53,296 nucleotides of DNA from Alphaproteobacteria bacterium (lineage in GTDB: Bacteria; Pseudomonadota; Alphaproteobacteria; Geminicoccales; Geminicoccaceae): the NCBI GenBank assembly GCA_027045875.1, contig JALUAG010000048.1, positions 1 to 53,296 on the forward strand, written 5' to 3'. Below, one piece after another: positions 10,874 through 19,777 of this stretch. Positions within the stretch are counted from its first letter, which is position 1, and each line of letters starts with the position of its first letter. Below the pieces are notes generated by a model. That model was not told the DNA's origin and ran no database searches. It saw only the letters and a list, made by a program, of their open reading frames with translations. The translations under genes and the position numbers were made by a program.

Positions 10874-11772
10874 CGGGTCTCTCCTTCTGCGCTTCGGTCG
10901 TCCGGGCTGCGGAGGATCAGGACCCGCCGGATGCGCCGCGGATCGGCATCGAGGATCTCGAAGCGGATGCCCGCCGGATGGCGGATGACCTCGCCCTTCT
11001 CGGGAATGCGGTCGACGAGGGCGTAGATGAGGCCACCCACGGTGTCGACGTCCTCCCGCTCCTCCTCGTCGAGGAGGCGGGTGCCGAGCCTGTCCTCGAG
11101 CTCCTCGAGATCCACCCGCGCGTCGGCCTCGATGGCACCGTCGGGGCGATCGACCAGCATCGGCGCCGCCGCCCGTTCATGTTCGTCCTGGAGCTCGCCG
11201 ACGATCTCCTCGCAGATGTCCTCGATGGTGACGAGGCCGTCGGTGCCGCCGAACTCGTCCACCACGATGGCCACGTGCTGGTGACTGCGGCGCATCTCCA
11301 GCAGGAGATCGAGCACCCGCATCGAGGGCGGGACGACCAGCACCGGCCGTACGATCTCGGCCAGCGAGAAGGCCCTGCCGTTGCCCCAGAAGGGCAGCAG
11401 ATCCTTGACATGGACGATGCCCACCACCTCGTCGAGGGTGCCGCGGTAGACCACGAGCCGGCTGTGGCCCGAGCGCTGCATGGCCGCGATCACCGCGGCG
11501 AGATCGGCGTGCAGGTCGATGCCCTCGATGTCGGCCCGCGGCACCATGACATCGTCCACCCGCAGCTCGCCGAAGGCGACGGCGTTGAGGAGGAGCGTGC
11601 GTTCCTCCGGCGGCAGCCGACCGATGCCGCGCGATTCGGCTTCCTCGATCATGTCCTCGAGGGCCTCGCGCACATCCTCCTCGTCGCGCCCGGTGAGTTC
11701 GCGGATGCGTCGCAGCAGGCCCTCCATGAAGGAGGGCGCCTGGTTCTCGCCGCGTTTATGCCCCGCCTTCAT
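10870..11772 (-). CDS. CorC/HlyC-type CBS-domain protein
   Basis: 300-residue soluble protein with two CBS domains ([19 protein letters not shown] and [20 protein letters not shown]) followed by a CorC_HlyC transporter-associated domain at the C-terminus. Proteins of this type are linked to magnesium/cobalt efflux, but members lacking the DUF21 membrane domain, as here, have no direct transport activity shown. ATG at 11772 overlaps the ybeY stop (ATGA), and the stop overlaps the lnt start. Annotated as ybeX/corC in related genomes. Confidence 0.92.
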   Translation of the reverse strand: MKAGHKRGENQAPSFMEGLLRRIRELTGRDEEDVREALEDMIEEAESRGIGRLPPEERTLLLNAVAFGELRVDDVMVPRADIEGIDLHADLAAVIAAMQRSGHSRLVVYRGTLDEVVGIVHVKDLLPFWGNGRAFSLAEIVRPVLVVPPSMRVLDLLLEMRRSHQHVAIVVDEFGGTDGLVTIEDICEEIVGELQDEHERAAAPMLVDRPDGAIEADARVDLEELEDRLGTRLLDEEEREDVDTVGGLIYALVDRIPEKGEVIRHPAGIRFEILDADPRRIRRVLILRSPDDRSAEGETR

Positions 11773-12284
11773 GGCGCCGCCACCGCGTAGGGATCGGGCA
11801 GGCCGAGCGCGGCCAGGATCCGCCGCTCGGTGTCCTCCATCACCCGGGCTTCGCGCTCGTTCCCGTGGTCGTACCCGAGCAGGTGGAGAAGGCCGTGCAC
11901 GAGCAGATGGGCGAGATGCGCCTCGAGGGGCCGGCCCGCGCGTTCGGCCTCCGCCCGCACCGTCTCGAAGGCGACGAGGATGTCGCCGAGGAGAAGCGGC
12001 CTGTCTTCCGCGCGCGCGGCCGCGAGCTCGGACGGCGTCAGCGCCGGGAAGGAGAGGACGTCGGTGGGCGCGTCCCTGCCGCGGTAGCGGGCGTTGAGTT
12101 CGCGGATCCGTGCGTTCGAGACGAGATGGACGGCGAGCTCGAACGGCGCGGACCGGCAGGGGGCGGCCGTCGCGAGGGCGGTCGTCAGGCAACGGCGGCA
12201 GAAGGTTTCCGGGTCGTCGAGCGCTTCCGCCCAGCGGGAATCCTCGATCTCGAGGTCGATCGTGCAGCTACTGTCGCTTTCCAT
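11769..12284 (-). CDS. ybeY: endoribonuclease YbeY
   Basis: Metal-dependent RNase for 16S rRNA 3' end maturation and ribosome quality control. 171 residues from the ATG at 12284. The zinc-binding signature HGLLHLLGYDH gives the three expected histidines in H-x3-H-x5-H spacing. NARIRELNARYRGRDAPTDVLSFP is the conserved substrate-side segment. It begins 6 bases after the phoH stop, in the usual phoH-ybeY-corC order. Confidence 0.96.
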   Translation of the reverse strand: MESDSSCTIDLEIEDSRWAEALDDPETFCRRCLTTALATAAPCRSAPFELAVHLVSNARIRELNARYRGRDAPTDVLSFPALTPSELAAARAEDRPLLLGDILVAFETVRAEAERAGRPLEAHLAHLLVHGLLHLLGYDHGNEREARVMEDTERRILAALGLPDPYAVAAP

Positions 12285-12290
12285 CCGTGT

Positions 12291-13325
<1,035 letters not shown>

Positions 13326-13345
13326 TGGCGTATCTCCCCTGTCGT

Positions 13346-14710
13346 TCAGTTGCTGCGGGTCACGAGACGGCCCGCCAGACTGTGCGCGTGCACCCCGGTG
13401 ACGTGGACCAGCGCCAGATCACCGATCCGCAGCTCCGGAGCCTCGACGTGCACGCTCTGCATATAGGGCGTGCGTCCGACGAGTTGACCCGCATGCCGTC
13501 CGGGACGCTCGAACAGCACCGGCAGCTGGCGGTCCCGCTGGGCCTCGTTGAAGCGTCGCATCTGTTCCGTGAGGAGCGCCTGCAGGCGGGCGAGGCGCTC
13601 CGCCTTCACCGCGTCCCGGACCTGGCCCGGCATCGCCGCCCCCGGCGTCCCCGGCCGCGGGCTGTACTTGAAGGAGAAGGCCTGTGCGAAGCCGATCTCC
13701 TCGACCAGCGCCAGGGTGGCGGCGAAGTCCTCCTCGCGTTCGCCGGGAAAGCCGACGATGAAATCGGAGGAGAGGGCGATGTCGGGGCGGGCCTCGCGCA
13801 GCGCGCCCACGATCCGCCGGTAGTCGTCGATGCTGTGGCGCCGGTTCATCGCCCGCAGCACCCGGTCGGAGCCCGATTGCACCGGCAGGTGCAGAAAGGG
13901 CATCAGCTGCGGCACCTCGCCGTGGGCGGCGATCAGATCCGGGTCCATGTCGCTCGGATAGGAGGTGGTGTAGCGGATGCGGGAGAGGCCCGGGATCTCG
14001 GCCAGGCTCCGGATCAGCCGCCCGAGCCCCCATTCGCGCCCGTCCGGTCCCTCGCCGTGGTAGGCGTTGACGTTCTGCCCGAGGAGGGTGATCTCGCGGG
14101 CGCCGCGGGCCACGAGATCGCGTGCCTCGGCGAGCACCTCGGCCACCGGCCGGCTGGTCTCGGCGCCGCGGGTGTAGGGGACCACGCAGAAGGTGCAGAA
14201 CTTGTCGCAACCCTCCTGCACGGTGAGGAACGCGGACACCGCGCTCGGGCGATCCGGGCGCGGCAGCTCGTCGAACTTGCTCTCCTGCGGAAAGCTCGTG
14301 TCGATCACGCCGCCCCGGCCGCGGGCACGGCGGGCGAGGAGCTCCGGCAGCCGGTGGTAGGCCTGCGGGCCGACCACGATGTCGACGAAGGGCGCCCGTT
14401 CGGTCATCAGTCCGCCCTCCGCCTGGGCGACGCAACCGGCCACCGCCAGCAGCATCTCTCCGCCCCGGCGTCGGCGTTCCTCGCGCAGGCGGCGCAGGCG
14501 GCCGAGTTCCGAATAGACCTTCTCGGCGGCCTTTTCGCGGATGTGGCAGGTGTTGAGCAGCACGAGATCGGCGGCCGCCGGATCCTCGGTCCGCTCGTAG
14601 CCGTGGTGGGCCAGCATGTCCGCCATACGATCGGAATCGTAGACGTTCATCTGGCAGCCGTAGGTCTTGATGAAAAGTTTCTTGCGCACGGCGCTTCGGG
14701 GCTCGTTCAC
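13346..14710 (-). CDS. miaB: tRNA-2-methylthio-N6-dimethylallyladenosine synthase MiaB
   Basis: Radical SAM methylthiotransferase acting on A37 of tRNAs. 454 residues from the GTG at 14710, preceded by GGAG at 7 bases. The N-terminal UPF0004 domain has its three cluster cysteines ([27 protein letters not shown]). The radical SAM motif is CDKFCTFC (C-x3-C-x2-C), followed by a TRAM domain near the C-terminus ([15 protein letters not shown]). Lies upstream of phoH with a 20-base gap. Confidence 0.97.
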   Translation of the reverse strand: MNEPRSAVRKKLFIKTYGCQMNVYDSDRMADMLAHHGYERTEDPAAADLVLLNTCHIREKAAEKVYSELGRLRRLREERRRRGGEMLLAVAGCVAQAEGGLMTERAPFVDIVVGPQAYHRLPELLARRARGRGGVIDTSFPQESKFDELPRPDRPSAVSAFLTVQEGCDKFCTFCVVPYTRGAETSRPVAEVLAEARDLVARGAREITLLGQNVNAYHGEGPDGREWGLGRLIRSLAEIPGLSRIRYTTSYPSDMDPDLIAAHGEVPQLMPFLHLPVQSGSDRVLRAMNRRHSIDDYRRIVGALREARPDIALSSDFIVGFPGEREEDFAATLALVEEIGFAQAFSFKYSPRPGTPGAAMPGQVRDAVKAERLARLQALLTEQMRRFNEAQRDRQLPVLFERPGRHAGQLVGRTPYMQSVHVEAPELRIGDLALVHVTGVHAHSLAGRLVTRSN

Positions 14711-14729
14711 GGGCGATCTCCGGCAGCCT

Positions 14730-14757
14730 CAGATACGGAGGTCACGGCCGGTTTCAA
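14730..14757 (-). promoter_or_regulatory. promoter candidate for miaB
   Basis: Minus-strand TTGAAA (14757-14752), 16-base spacer, TATCTG (14735-14730). A start of transcription about 7 bases downstream would leave a leader of only some 12-15 bases that holds the GGAG ribosome binding site of miaB. Confidence 0.5.
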
Positions 14758-14930
14758 GCGCGCCCTGCGCGGCATCGCCGCCCCCCGTCCGCTCCCCGGA
14801 AGCCGCCGACGGCGGTACCTCTGCAGCCGCGAGGCCGGAGAACAGGAACGCGGGATTGCTCACATGCGCCGTCCTGCAGCGATGGTGGAACGTCCGGAAA
14901 CCGGTCGAAGTCTACATCGCCGCTCACGGC

Positions 14931-14969
14931 GAAACAAGGCGGGGCCTCCCGGCGACGCCGGCGCCCCGC
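14931..14969 (-). terminator. hairpin after mucR, possible terminator
   Basis: On the minus strand GCGGGGC (14969-14963) pairs with GCCCCGC (14945-14939) around an inner GC-rich stem, followed by CTTGTTTC. It lies 25 bases after the mucR stop. The T-tract is short, so termination strength is uncertain. The rest of the 283-base gap between mucR and miaB holds the miaB promoter and a doubtful 44-codon frame. Confidence 0.45.
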
Positions 14970-14993
14970 ACCCCGATACCACGCCGGGCGGGG

Positions 14994-15428
14994 TCAGACG
15001 GGCCGGCGCCCCCGCGCCCTGGGCTGCTTGCCGAGGCCGATCTTCTTGGCCAGGGTGCTGCGCTGCTTGGCGTAGTTCGGGGCGACCATCGGATAGTCGT
15101 CCGGCAGGCCCCATTTGCGGCGGTACTCTTCGGGCGTCATGCTGTAGTGGGTCTTGAGATGCCGCTTGAGCATCTTGAGCTTCTTGCCGTCCTCGAGACA
15201 GATGATGTAGTCGGGCGTCACCGACTTGCGGATGGGCACCGCCGGGACGGGCTTCTCCTGGGGCTCGGGCTTCTCCTCCTTGCCCTGCGAAGCGAGCGCC
15301 GTATAAACGAGGTTGATCAGCTGCGGCAGATCGCCGACGGCGACCGTGTTGTTGGAGACGTGGGAGGCGACGATTTCGGTCGTCAGGGACAACAGCTCGC
15401 TCTGGCTTATTTTTTCGCTCTCGCTCAT
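14994..15428 (-). CDS. mucR: MucR/Ros family transcriptional regulator
   Basis: 144-residue global regulator of the alphaproteobacterial MucR/Ros family, which binds AT-rich DNA and controls surface polysaccharide, motility and cell-cycle genes. The zinc finger is the non-classical type: C77-x2-D80-x9-H90-x3-H94 (CLEDGKKLKMLKRHLKTH). The following YRRKWGLPDDYPMVAPNYA is the family hallmark. The ATG at 15428 is preceded by a promoter candidate that overlaps the start of the divergent tusA gene. MucR proteins often repress themselves, but no operator was established here. Confidence 0.93.
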   Translation of the reverse strand: MSESEKISQSELLSLTTEIVASHVSNNTVAVGDLPQLINLVYTALASQGKEEKPEPQEKPVPAVPIRKSVTPDYIICLEDGKKLKMLKRHLKTHYSMTPEEYRRKWGLPDDYPMVAPNYAKQRSTLAKKIGLGKQPRARGRRPV

Positions 15429-15475
15429 AGCAGGTCTGGTCCTTCGGCTTGTTTGTGCGGAACAGAGTGGCGGCT

Positions 15476-15503
15476 AGCATAGGAAGTTCAGTGAAAATGG
15501 CAA
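15476..15503 (-). promoter_or_regulatory. promoter candidate for mucR
   Basis: Minus-strand TTGCCA (15503-15498), 16-base spacer, TATGCT (15481-15476). The -35 element covers the tusA start codon on the other strand, so transcription of the two genes is likely to interfere. Confidence 0.5.
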
Positions 15504-15778
15504 GCCTTCCGCCCCCAGAAAAAGAAAAGCAGCACAACAGCTCCCCGGTCGTCGATCACGAGATCGATATTACGGCGGAAGTCTGCCCCATCACCTTCGT
15601 CCGTACCAAGCTGCGCCTCGAAAGCATGGAAATCGGCCAGATTCTGCGGGTTCGCCTGCGTCGGGGCGAGCCTCTGCACAACGTGCCGCGCGCTCTGCTC
15701 GACCACGGCCAGGAAATCCTGGCCCTGGAGCCGGTCGACGGGGAGGTTTACGAACTACTGGTCCGCAAGTGCCGCTGA
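15497..15778 (+). CDS. TusA-family sulfurtransferase
   Basis: 93-residue protein of the TusA/SirA family, which carries persulfide on a conserved cysteine. The signature CPITFVRTKL puts that cysteine at residue 30, in the usual C-P-x-P/T position. A two-layer alpha/beta fold of this length is typical. The ATG at 15497 is 10 bases after AGGAAG; a GTG six bases upstream is an alternative. It diverges from mucR and converges on rimI with only 6 bases between stops. Whether it serves tRNA thiolation, molybdenum cofactor or another sulfur relay cannot be told. Confidence 0.88.
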   Translation: MASLPPPEKEKQHNSSPVVDHEIDITAEVCPITFVRTKLRLESMEIGQILRVRLRRGEPLHNVPRALLDHGQEILALEPVDGEVYELLVRKCR

Positions 15779-15784
15779 GACAAT

Positions 15785-16321
15785 TTAACGCGTCCCGCCG
15801 ACCGGCGCGGTGCCGCAGGCCACATAGAGATCGCAGCGCATGGTATAGGCGTTACTTCGGCTGCCGTCGGCGTGCTGGTAGTAGTCGGGGCGGAGGCCCA
15901 CCCGTCGGAAGCCGTGGGCCTCGTACAGCTTCTGGGCCGCGATGTTGTCGGTGGCCACCTCGAGGAACATCGCCCGCGCGCCGGCCAGCAGACAGCGTTC
16001 CATCGCCACCCGCAGGAGACTGCAGGCGATGCCGCGTCGCCGGTAGGCGGGACTGACGCCGATCGACAGGAGCTCGCTTTCGGTGCCCATCACCCGGCAG
16101 ATGGCGAAGCCGACGCCGCGCATGGCGTCGATGCCGGCGAGCTTGCGGTCGAACAGCCGGGCGACGAGGCCGAAACCGCCCGGGGTGGCGAGGAGATGGG
16201 CGAGGTCGCTGCGGCTCCAGCCCTCGGCGAAGCAGCTGCGGTGCAGCCGCGCCACCCGTCCGAGATCGAACGGGCCCACCGTCTTGATGCTGACCTGTCC
16301 CGGCCGGTTGAGGGCCAGCAT
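15785..16321 (-). CDS. rimI: GNAT acetyltransferase, RimI-type
   Basis: 178-residue GNAT-fold N-acetyltransferase. The acetyl-CoA pyrophosphate loop is YRRRGIACSLL; LEVATDNIAAQKLYEAHGF and the following YYxx motif are typical of RimI, which acetylates the N-terminus of ribosomal protein S18. It starts 3 bases after tsaB, the classic tsaB-rimI pair. The N-terminal 12 residues and the C-terminal tail are slightly longer than in E. coli, so another protein substrate is possible. Confidence 0.88.
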   Translation of the reverse strand: MLALNRPGQVSIKTVGPFDLGRVARLHRSCFAEGWSRSDLAHLLATPGGFGLVARLFDRKLAGIDAMRGVGFAICRVMGTESELLSIGVSPAYRRRGIACSLLRVAMERCLLAGARAMFLEVATDNIAAQKLYEAHGFRRVGLRPDYYQHADGSRSNAYTMRCDLYVACGTAPVGGTR

Positions 16322-16324
16322 CGC

Positions 16325-17005
16325 TCACTCGACCGGCGCGACGAGCGGCCGGCCGGCCAGCGGATTGGCGTCGGCGGCCCGCAGATAGAGGGGCTCGACG
16401 AGATGACCGGCGACACCGCGCTCGCCGCCCTCCCGCCGGCGGCGGGCGATGGCGGCCACTGCCCGGGCATCCGGCAGGGCGGCCCGGATCTCCCGCCGCC
16501 CGAGAAGGTCTTGGAGCATCGCCGGCTCCGGGCTCACCACCAGCGCTTCCCGGGGGACGCGGGTCGGCAGCGCGGCCGCGGGCAGCGCGGCCGGCGCGGC
16601 GAGGGCAATGCCGTCGGCGGCGAAGTTTTGCAGGTAGAACTGTCCGCGCTTGCCGCGGAGCACGGCCGCCACCGGGCGTCCCTCGCTCGCCGGCAGGTCC
16701 CCGGCGAGGGCCTCGAGGGTGCCCACCGGGAACACCGGAAGGTCGGCCGCCAGGGCGAGCCCGCGAGCCGCCGCCACCGCGGTGCGGATGCCGGTGAAGC
16801 TGCCGGGTCCCACCGTCACCGCGAGCGCCTCGAGATCGGTCCAGGCGAGCCCGCAGCCGCGGCACAGGCGGTCGAGGAGGGCGACGATCTCCTCGCCCCG
16901 CCAGGCGCCCGGTCCATGCGCGATCCCCGCCCGCTCGGCCCCCCCGCGATCCAGCAGCAGGGCGGTGAAGCGCCGCAGCGAGCAGTCGAACGCCAGCAGG
17001 GTCAC
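16325..17005 (-). CDS. tsaB: tRNA threonylcarbamoyladenosine synthesis protein TsaB
   Basis: Partner of TsaD/TsaE in making t6A37 of tRNA. 226 residues from the GTG at 17005. The ASKHA-fold signatures are GPGSFTGIRTAVAAARGLA at about residues 66-84 and an N-terminal LAFDCS motif. TsaB has lost the metal-binding histidines found in TsaD, as expected here. It lies 15 bases after the Nfu-type gene and 3 bases before rimI. Confidence 0.93.
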   Translation of the reverse strand: MTLLAFDCSLRRFTALLLDRGGAERAGIAHGPGAWRGEEIVALLDRLCRGCGLAWTDLEALAVTVGPGSFTGIRTAVAAARGLALAADLPVFPVGTLEALAGDLPASEGRPVAAVLRGKRGQFYLQNFAADGIALAAPAALPAAALPTRVPREALVVSPEPAMLQDLLGRREIRAALPDARAVAAIARRRREGGERGVAGHLVEPLYLRAADANPLAGRPLVAPVE

Positions 17006-17020
17006 GTCACCTTCCGCCGG

Positions 17021-17587
17021 TCAGGATACGGCGCGCACCTCGACCACCTCGGGCACATAGTATTTGAGGAGGTTCTCGATGCCGTTCTTGAGGGTGACGA
17101 CGGCGCTGGGACAGCCCGAACAGGCGCCCCGCAGGTGCAAGTAGACGATCCCGCGCTCGAAGCCGTGGAACACGATGTCGCCGCCGTCGCGCGCCACCAC
17201 CGGCCGCACCCGGCTGTCGATCAGCTCGCGGATGGCGCGTATCGTCTCGTCCTCGTCGTCGGACGGTGCCTCGGCACTCCGTCTGGCCTCCAGCGCCTCC
17301 GGAGCCACGGTCGGCTCGCCGGAAAGATAGTGCTCCATGATGGCGCCGAGCACGGCCGGCTTGAGGAGGTACCAGTCCTCGGTCTCGGATTTGGTGACGC
17401 TCACGAAATCGCTGCCGAGGTGGACCCCCACCACGCCGCCGACGTCGAAGATGCGCCGCGCCAAGGGCGACAGCCGCGCCGCCTCCTCGGGATCGGTGAA
17501 GTCGAGGGTGGCCTCCGGCGACACCTCTCTGCCCGGAAGGAACTTGAGGGTGGCCGGGTTGGGCGTGGGTTCGGTCTGGATGAACAT
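17021..17587 (-). CDS. Nfu-type iron-sulfur cluster scaffold protein
   Basis: 188-residue protein with an N-terminal Nfu_N domain (MFIQTEPTPNPATLKFLPG) and a C-terminal NifU-like domain carrying C156-x2-C159 (GACSGCPS), which binds a 4Fe-4S cluster for delivery to apoproteins. Two-domain architecture and length match alphaproteobacterial and mitochondrial NFU1. The ATG at 17587 is 39 bases after the DUF2333 gene. Close to miaB, itself a client of such carriers. Confidence 0.95.
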   Translation of the reverse strand: MFIQTEPTPNPATLKFLPGREVSPEATLDFTDPEEAARLSPLARRIFDVGGVVGVHLGSDFVSVTKSETEDWYLLKPAVLGAIMEHYLSGEPTVAPEALEARRSAEAPSDDEDETIRAIRELIDSRVRPVVARDGGDIVFHGFERGIVYLHLRGACSGCPSAVVTLKNGIENLLKYYVPEVVEVRAVS

Positions 17588-17626
17588 GGTCCGTCCCCTT
17601 GCGGGCGGCCGGTCGGGCGGGCCGCC

Positions 17627-18580
17627 CTATTTGAGCAGGATGTTGGTTACCTCGCGCAACTGCGTTCGTCCACGCAGAAGGAGGAACCCCTGGGCGGCAA
17701 GATGGTTCGGCACCAGCTGCCCGTCCATGCTGCCGTTGGCGACCACCCAGGGCGTGAGCCGCGAGGCATCCCGCAGGGTGTCCAGCATCTGCTGCCAGGC
17801 CTTACCGAGATTGCGCTCCCGGATCACCTCGGCGAAGTCCCGGCCGAGCCCCTGCAGCAGCAGGTAATAGGCGTAGAGCCGCCCCTTGGTGGCGTAGAAC
17901 ACGTCGTCGGCCTCGAGATCGAGCCAGCTCCGGCTTCCGAGATCGATGCGCTCGGCGAGCAGGGCCGAGGCGGAGCCGAGATCGGAGGCGATGCGGTCCA
18001 GGGTGGCGAGGAGATTGTCGGCCCGTCGCTCGAACACCGCCTCGCCGCGGCCGAGGCGTTCGTTGTAGCGGCGCAGCGCCTCCATCGCCTTGCGGTACTG
18101 GCTCTCGGAGCTCGGCTGCACCGGCGTCGTCGACCATTCGAAGATCCAGACGTCGCCCGGATACTTGAGCCGCCCGGCGGCGGCATCGGCATCGGGGTCG
18201 ATCTGGCTCGAGCCCCGCACCCGGGCGAGTTCGTCGGTGAGCTCGATGGCGAAGCGCGACAGGGCGTAGACGATGCCCGACTGGTAAGCGGGCATGTTGT
18301 CGAGCAGGGCGCCCGGCAGGAACAGGGGATCGTTGCCGACCCAGCGGTTGCGGTCCACCTCGCGCTCGATCAGGGCGGCGGCCACCGCCACCGCGGCGGA
18401 GCCGCCCGCCGGCACCTCGACGCCGGCGGCGAAGTCGGGATCGTCGTCGATCTCGTGGACCACCACCATGCCGACGCCATAGTAGAGCACGAGCAGCAGC
18501 AGGAGGACCGCCGGCACCGCCAGGATCCGCCTGCCGAGCCTGCTCCTGCCGCCGATCCGGGTCTCCTCTGCCTGCGCCAT
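17627..18580 (-). CDS. DUF2333 family membrane-anchored protein
   Basis: 317 residues. A charged N-terminus is followed by one hydrophobic segment at about 18-40 (ILAVPAVLLLLLVLYYGVGM), then a large domain probably in the periplasm, rich in helices. Features such as NRWVGNDPLFLPGALLDNMP and WVVANGSMDGQLVPNHLAAQGF match the uncharacterised DUF2333 family of Proteobacteria. No catalytic motif is evident. The ATG at 18580 begins a probable operon with the Nfu gene, tsaB and rimI. Function unknown; an envelope role is inferred only from topology. Confidence 0.8.
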   Translation of the reverse strand: MAQAEETRIGGRSRLGRRILAVPAVLLLLLVLYYGVGMVVVHEIDDDPDFAAGVEVPAGGSAAVAVAAALIEREVDRNRWVGNDPLFLPGALLDNMPAYQSGIVYALSRFAIELTDELARVRGSSQIDPDADAAAGRLKYPGDVWIFEWSTTPVQPSSESQYRKAMEALRRYNERLGRGEAVFERRADNLLATLDRIASDLGSASALLAERIDLGSRSWLDLEADDVFYATKGRLYAYYLLLQGLGRDFAEVIRERNLGKAWQQMLDTLRDASRLTPWVVANGSMDGQLVPNHLAAQGFLLLRGRTQLREVTNILLK

Positions 18581-18701
18581 GCGGGTGCCGCTCCCTCGTC
18601 TTCGCCCGTGCGAACCGTCGCCCCACAGTTAGGGCGTGGCGGGGGCGGAGGGAAGGGCGGTGCGGCATTCGCCCGCCGCGCCCGGGACCGGCACCGACGC
18701 T

Positions 18702-18729
18702 TTGCAATTCGTCGCGACCGCCGTACCGT
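18702..18729 (+). promoter_or_regulatory. promoter candidate for nucleoside uptake operon
   Basis: TTGCAA (18702-18707), 16-base spacer, TACCGT (18724-18729), 45 bases ahead of the binding-protein ATG, which has GGGAGGG as ribosome binding site. The -10 element is a poor match, so confidence is low. Confidence 0.35.
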
Positions 18730-18773
18730 AGGGGACGGGGAGTCCTGCATCACCGATCTGTCCGGGAGGGATC

Positions 18774-19763
18774 ATGCCGAAAATCGCCAGCGTCCTGTTC
18801 GCGGGAGCGCTCCTGTTCGCCGGCGCCGCGCAGGCGCAGGAGTTCAAGCCGGCCATCATCTTCGACATGGGCGGCAAGTTCGACAAGTCCTTCAACGAGG
18901 CGGCCTACAACGGCGCCGAGAAGTTCAAGAAGGAGACCGGGATCTCCTATCTCGAATTCGAGGTCACGAACGAGGCCCAGCGCGACCAGGCACTGCGCCG
19001 GATGGCCCGCAAGGGTGCCGATGTGGTGGTGGCGGTGGGCTTCGCCTTCGCGACCCCGCTCGAGGCGGTGGCCGCCGAATATCCGGATACCAAGTTCGTG
19101 ATCATCGATTCCGTGGTCGACAAGCCCAACATCCAGTCGGTGGTGTTCAAGGAGCACGAGGGCTCCTTCCTCGTCGGCATGGCCGCCGCGCTGGCCTCCA
19201 AGACCGGCAAGATGGGCTTCATCGGCGGCATGGACATCCCGCTCATCCGCAATTTCGCCTACGGCTACGAGCAGGGCATCGAATACGTGAACCCGGATGC
19301 CGAGCTGTTCGTCAACATGACCGGCAACACGCCGGCCGCATGGAACGATCCGGCCAAAGGCGCGGAGCTCGCCATCAGCCAGTTCGACCGCGGCGCCGAC
19401 GTGGTCTATGCGGCGGCCGGCGGCACCGGCCTCGGCGTGCTGCAGGCGGCGGCCGACCGCGACAAGCTCGCCATCGGCGTCGACAGCAACCAGAACTGCA
19501 TCCAGCCCGGCCACGTGCTGACCTCGATGCTCAAGCGCGTCGACGTCGCCGTCTACAAGGCCTTCAAGTCGGCCCTCGACGGCACCTGGCAACCCGGCAC
19601 CCAGGCCCTCGGGCTCAAGGAGCAGGGGGTCGACTACGCCATGGACGAGTGCAACAAGGACCTGCTGACGCCGGACATGGTGGCCAAGCTCGAGGAGGCG
19701 CGGGCCGCCATCGTCGAGGGACGGCTGGTGGTCGAGGACTACTATTCGACCATGAAGCAGTAG
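18774..19763 (+). CDS. BMP-family ABC transporter substrate-binding protein
   Basis: 329-residue periplasmic protein with a Sec signal peptide ending at AAQAQ. It belongs to the BMP/PnrA (Med) family, whose members bind nucleosides: FDMGGKFDKSFNEAAYNGAEK near the N-terminus, GFAFATPLEAVAAEYPDTKF, and the hinge segment VVYAAAGGTGLGVLQAA. The ATG is set by a strong GGGAGGG site. It opens the operon encoding a double ATPase, two permeases and a nucleoside-catabolic fusion, which supports nucleosides as ligand; the exact specificity is not visible. Confidence 0.92.
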   Translation: MPKIASVLFAGALLFAGAAQAQEFKPAIIFDMGGKFDKSFNEAAYNGAEKFKKETGISYLEFEVTNEAQRDQALRRMARKGADVVVAVGFAFATPLEAVAAEYPDTKFVIIDSVVDKPNIQSVVFKEHEGSFLVGMAAALASKTGKMGFIGGMDIPLIRNFAYGYEQGIEYVNPDAELFVNMTGNTPAAWNDPAKGAELAISQFDRGADVVYAAAGGTGLGVLQAAADRDKLAIGVDSNQNCIQPGHVLTSMLKRVDVAVYKAFKSALDGTWQPGTQALGLKEQGVDYAMDECNKDLLTPDMVAKLEEARAAIVEGRLVVEDYYSTMKQ

Positions 19764-19777
19764 CGGACCCCGCACGG

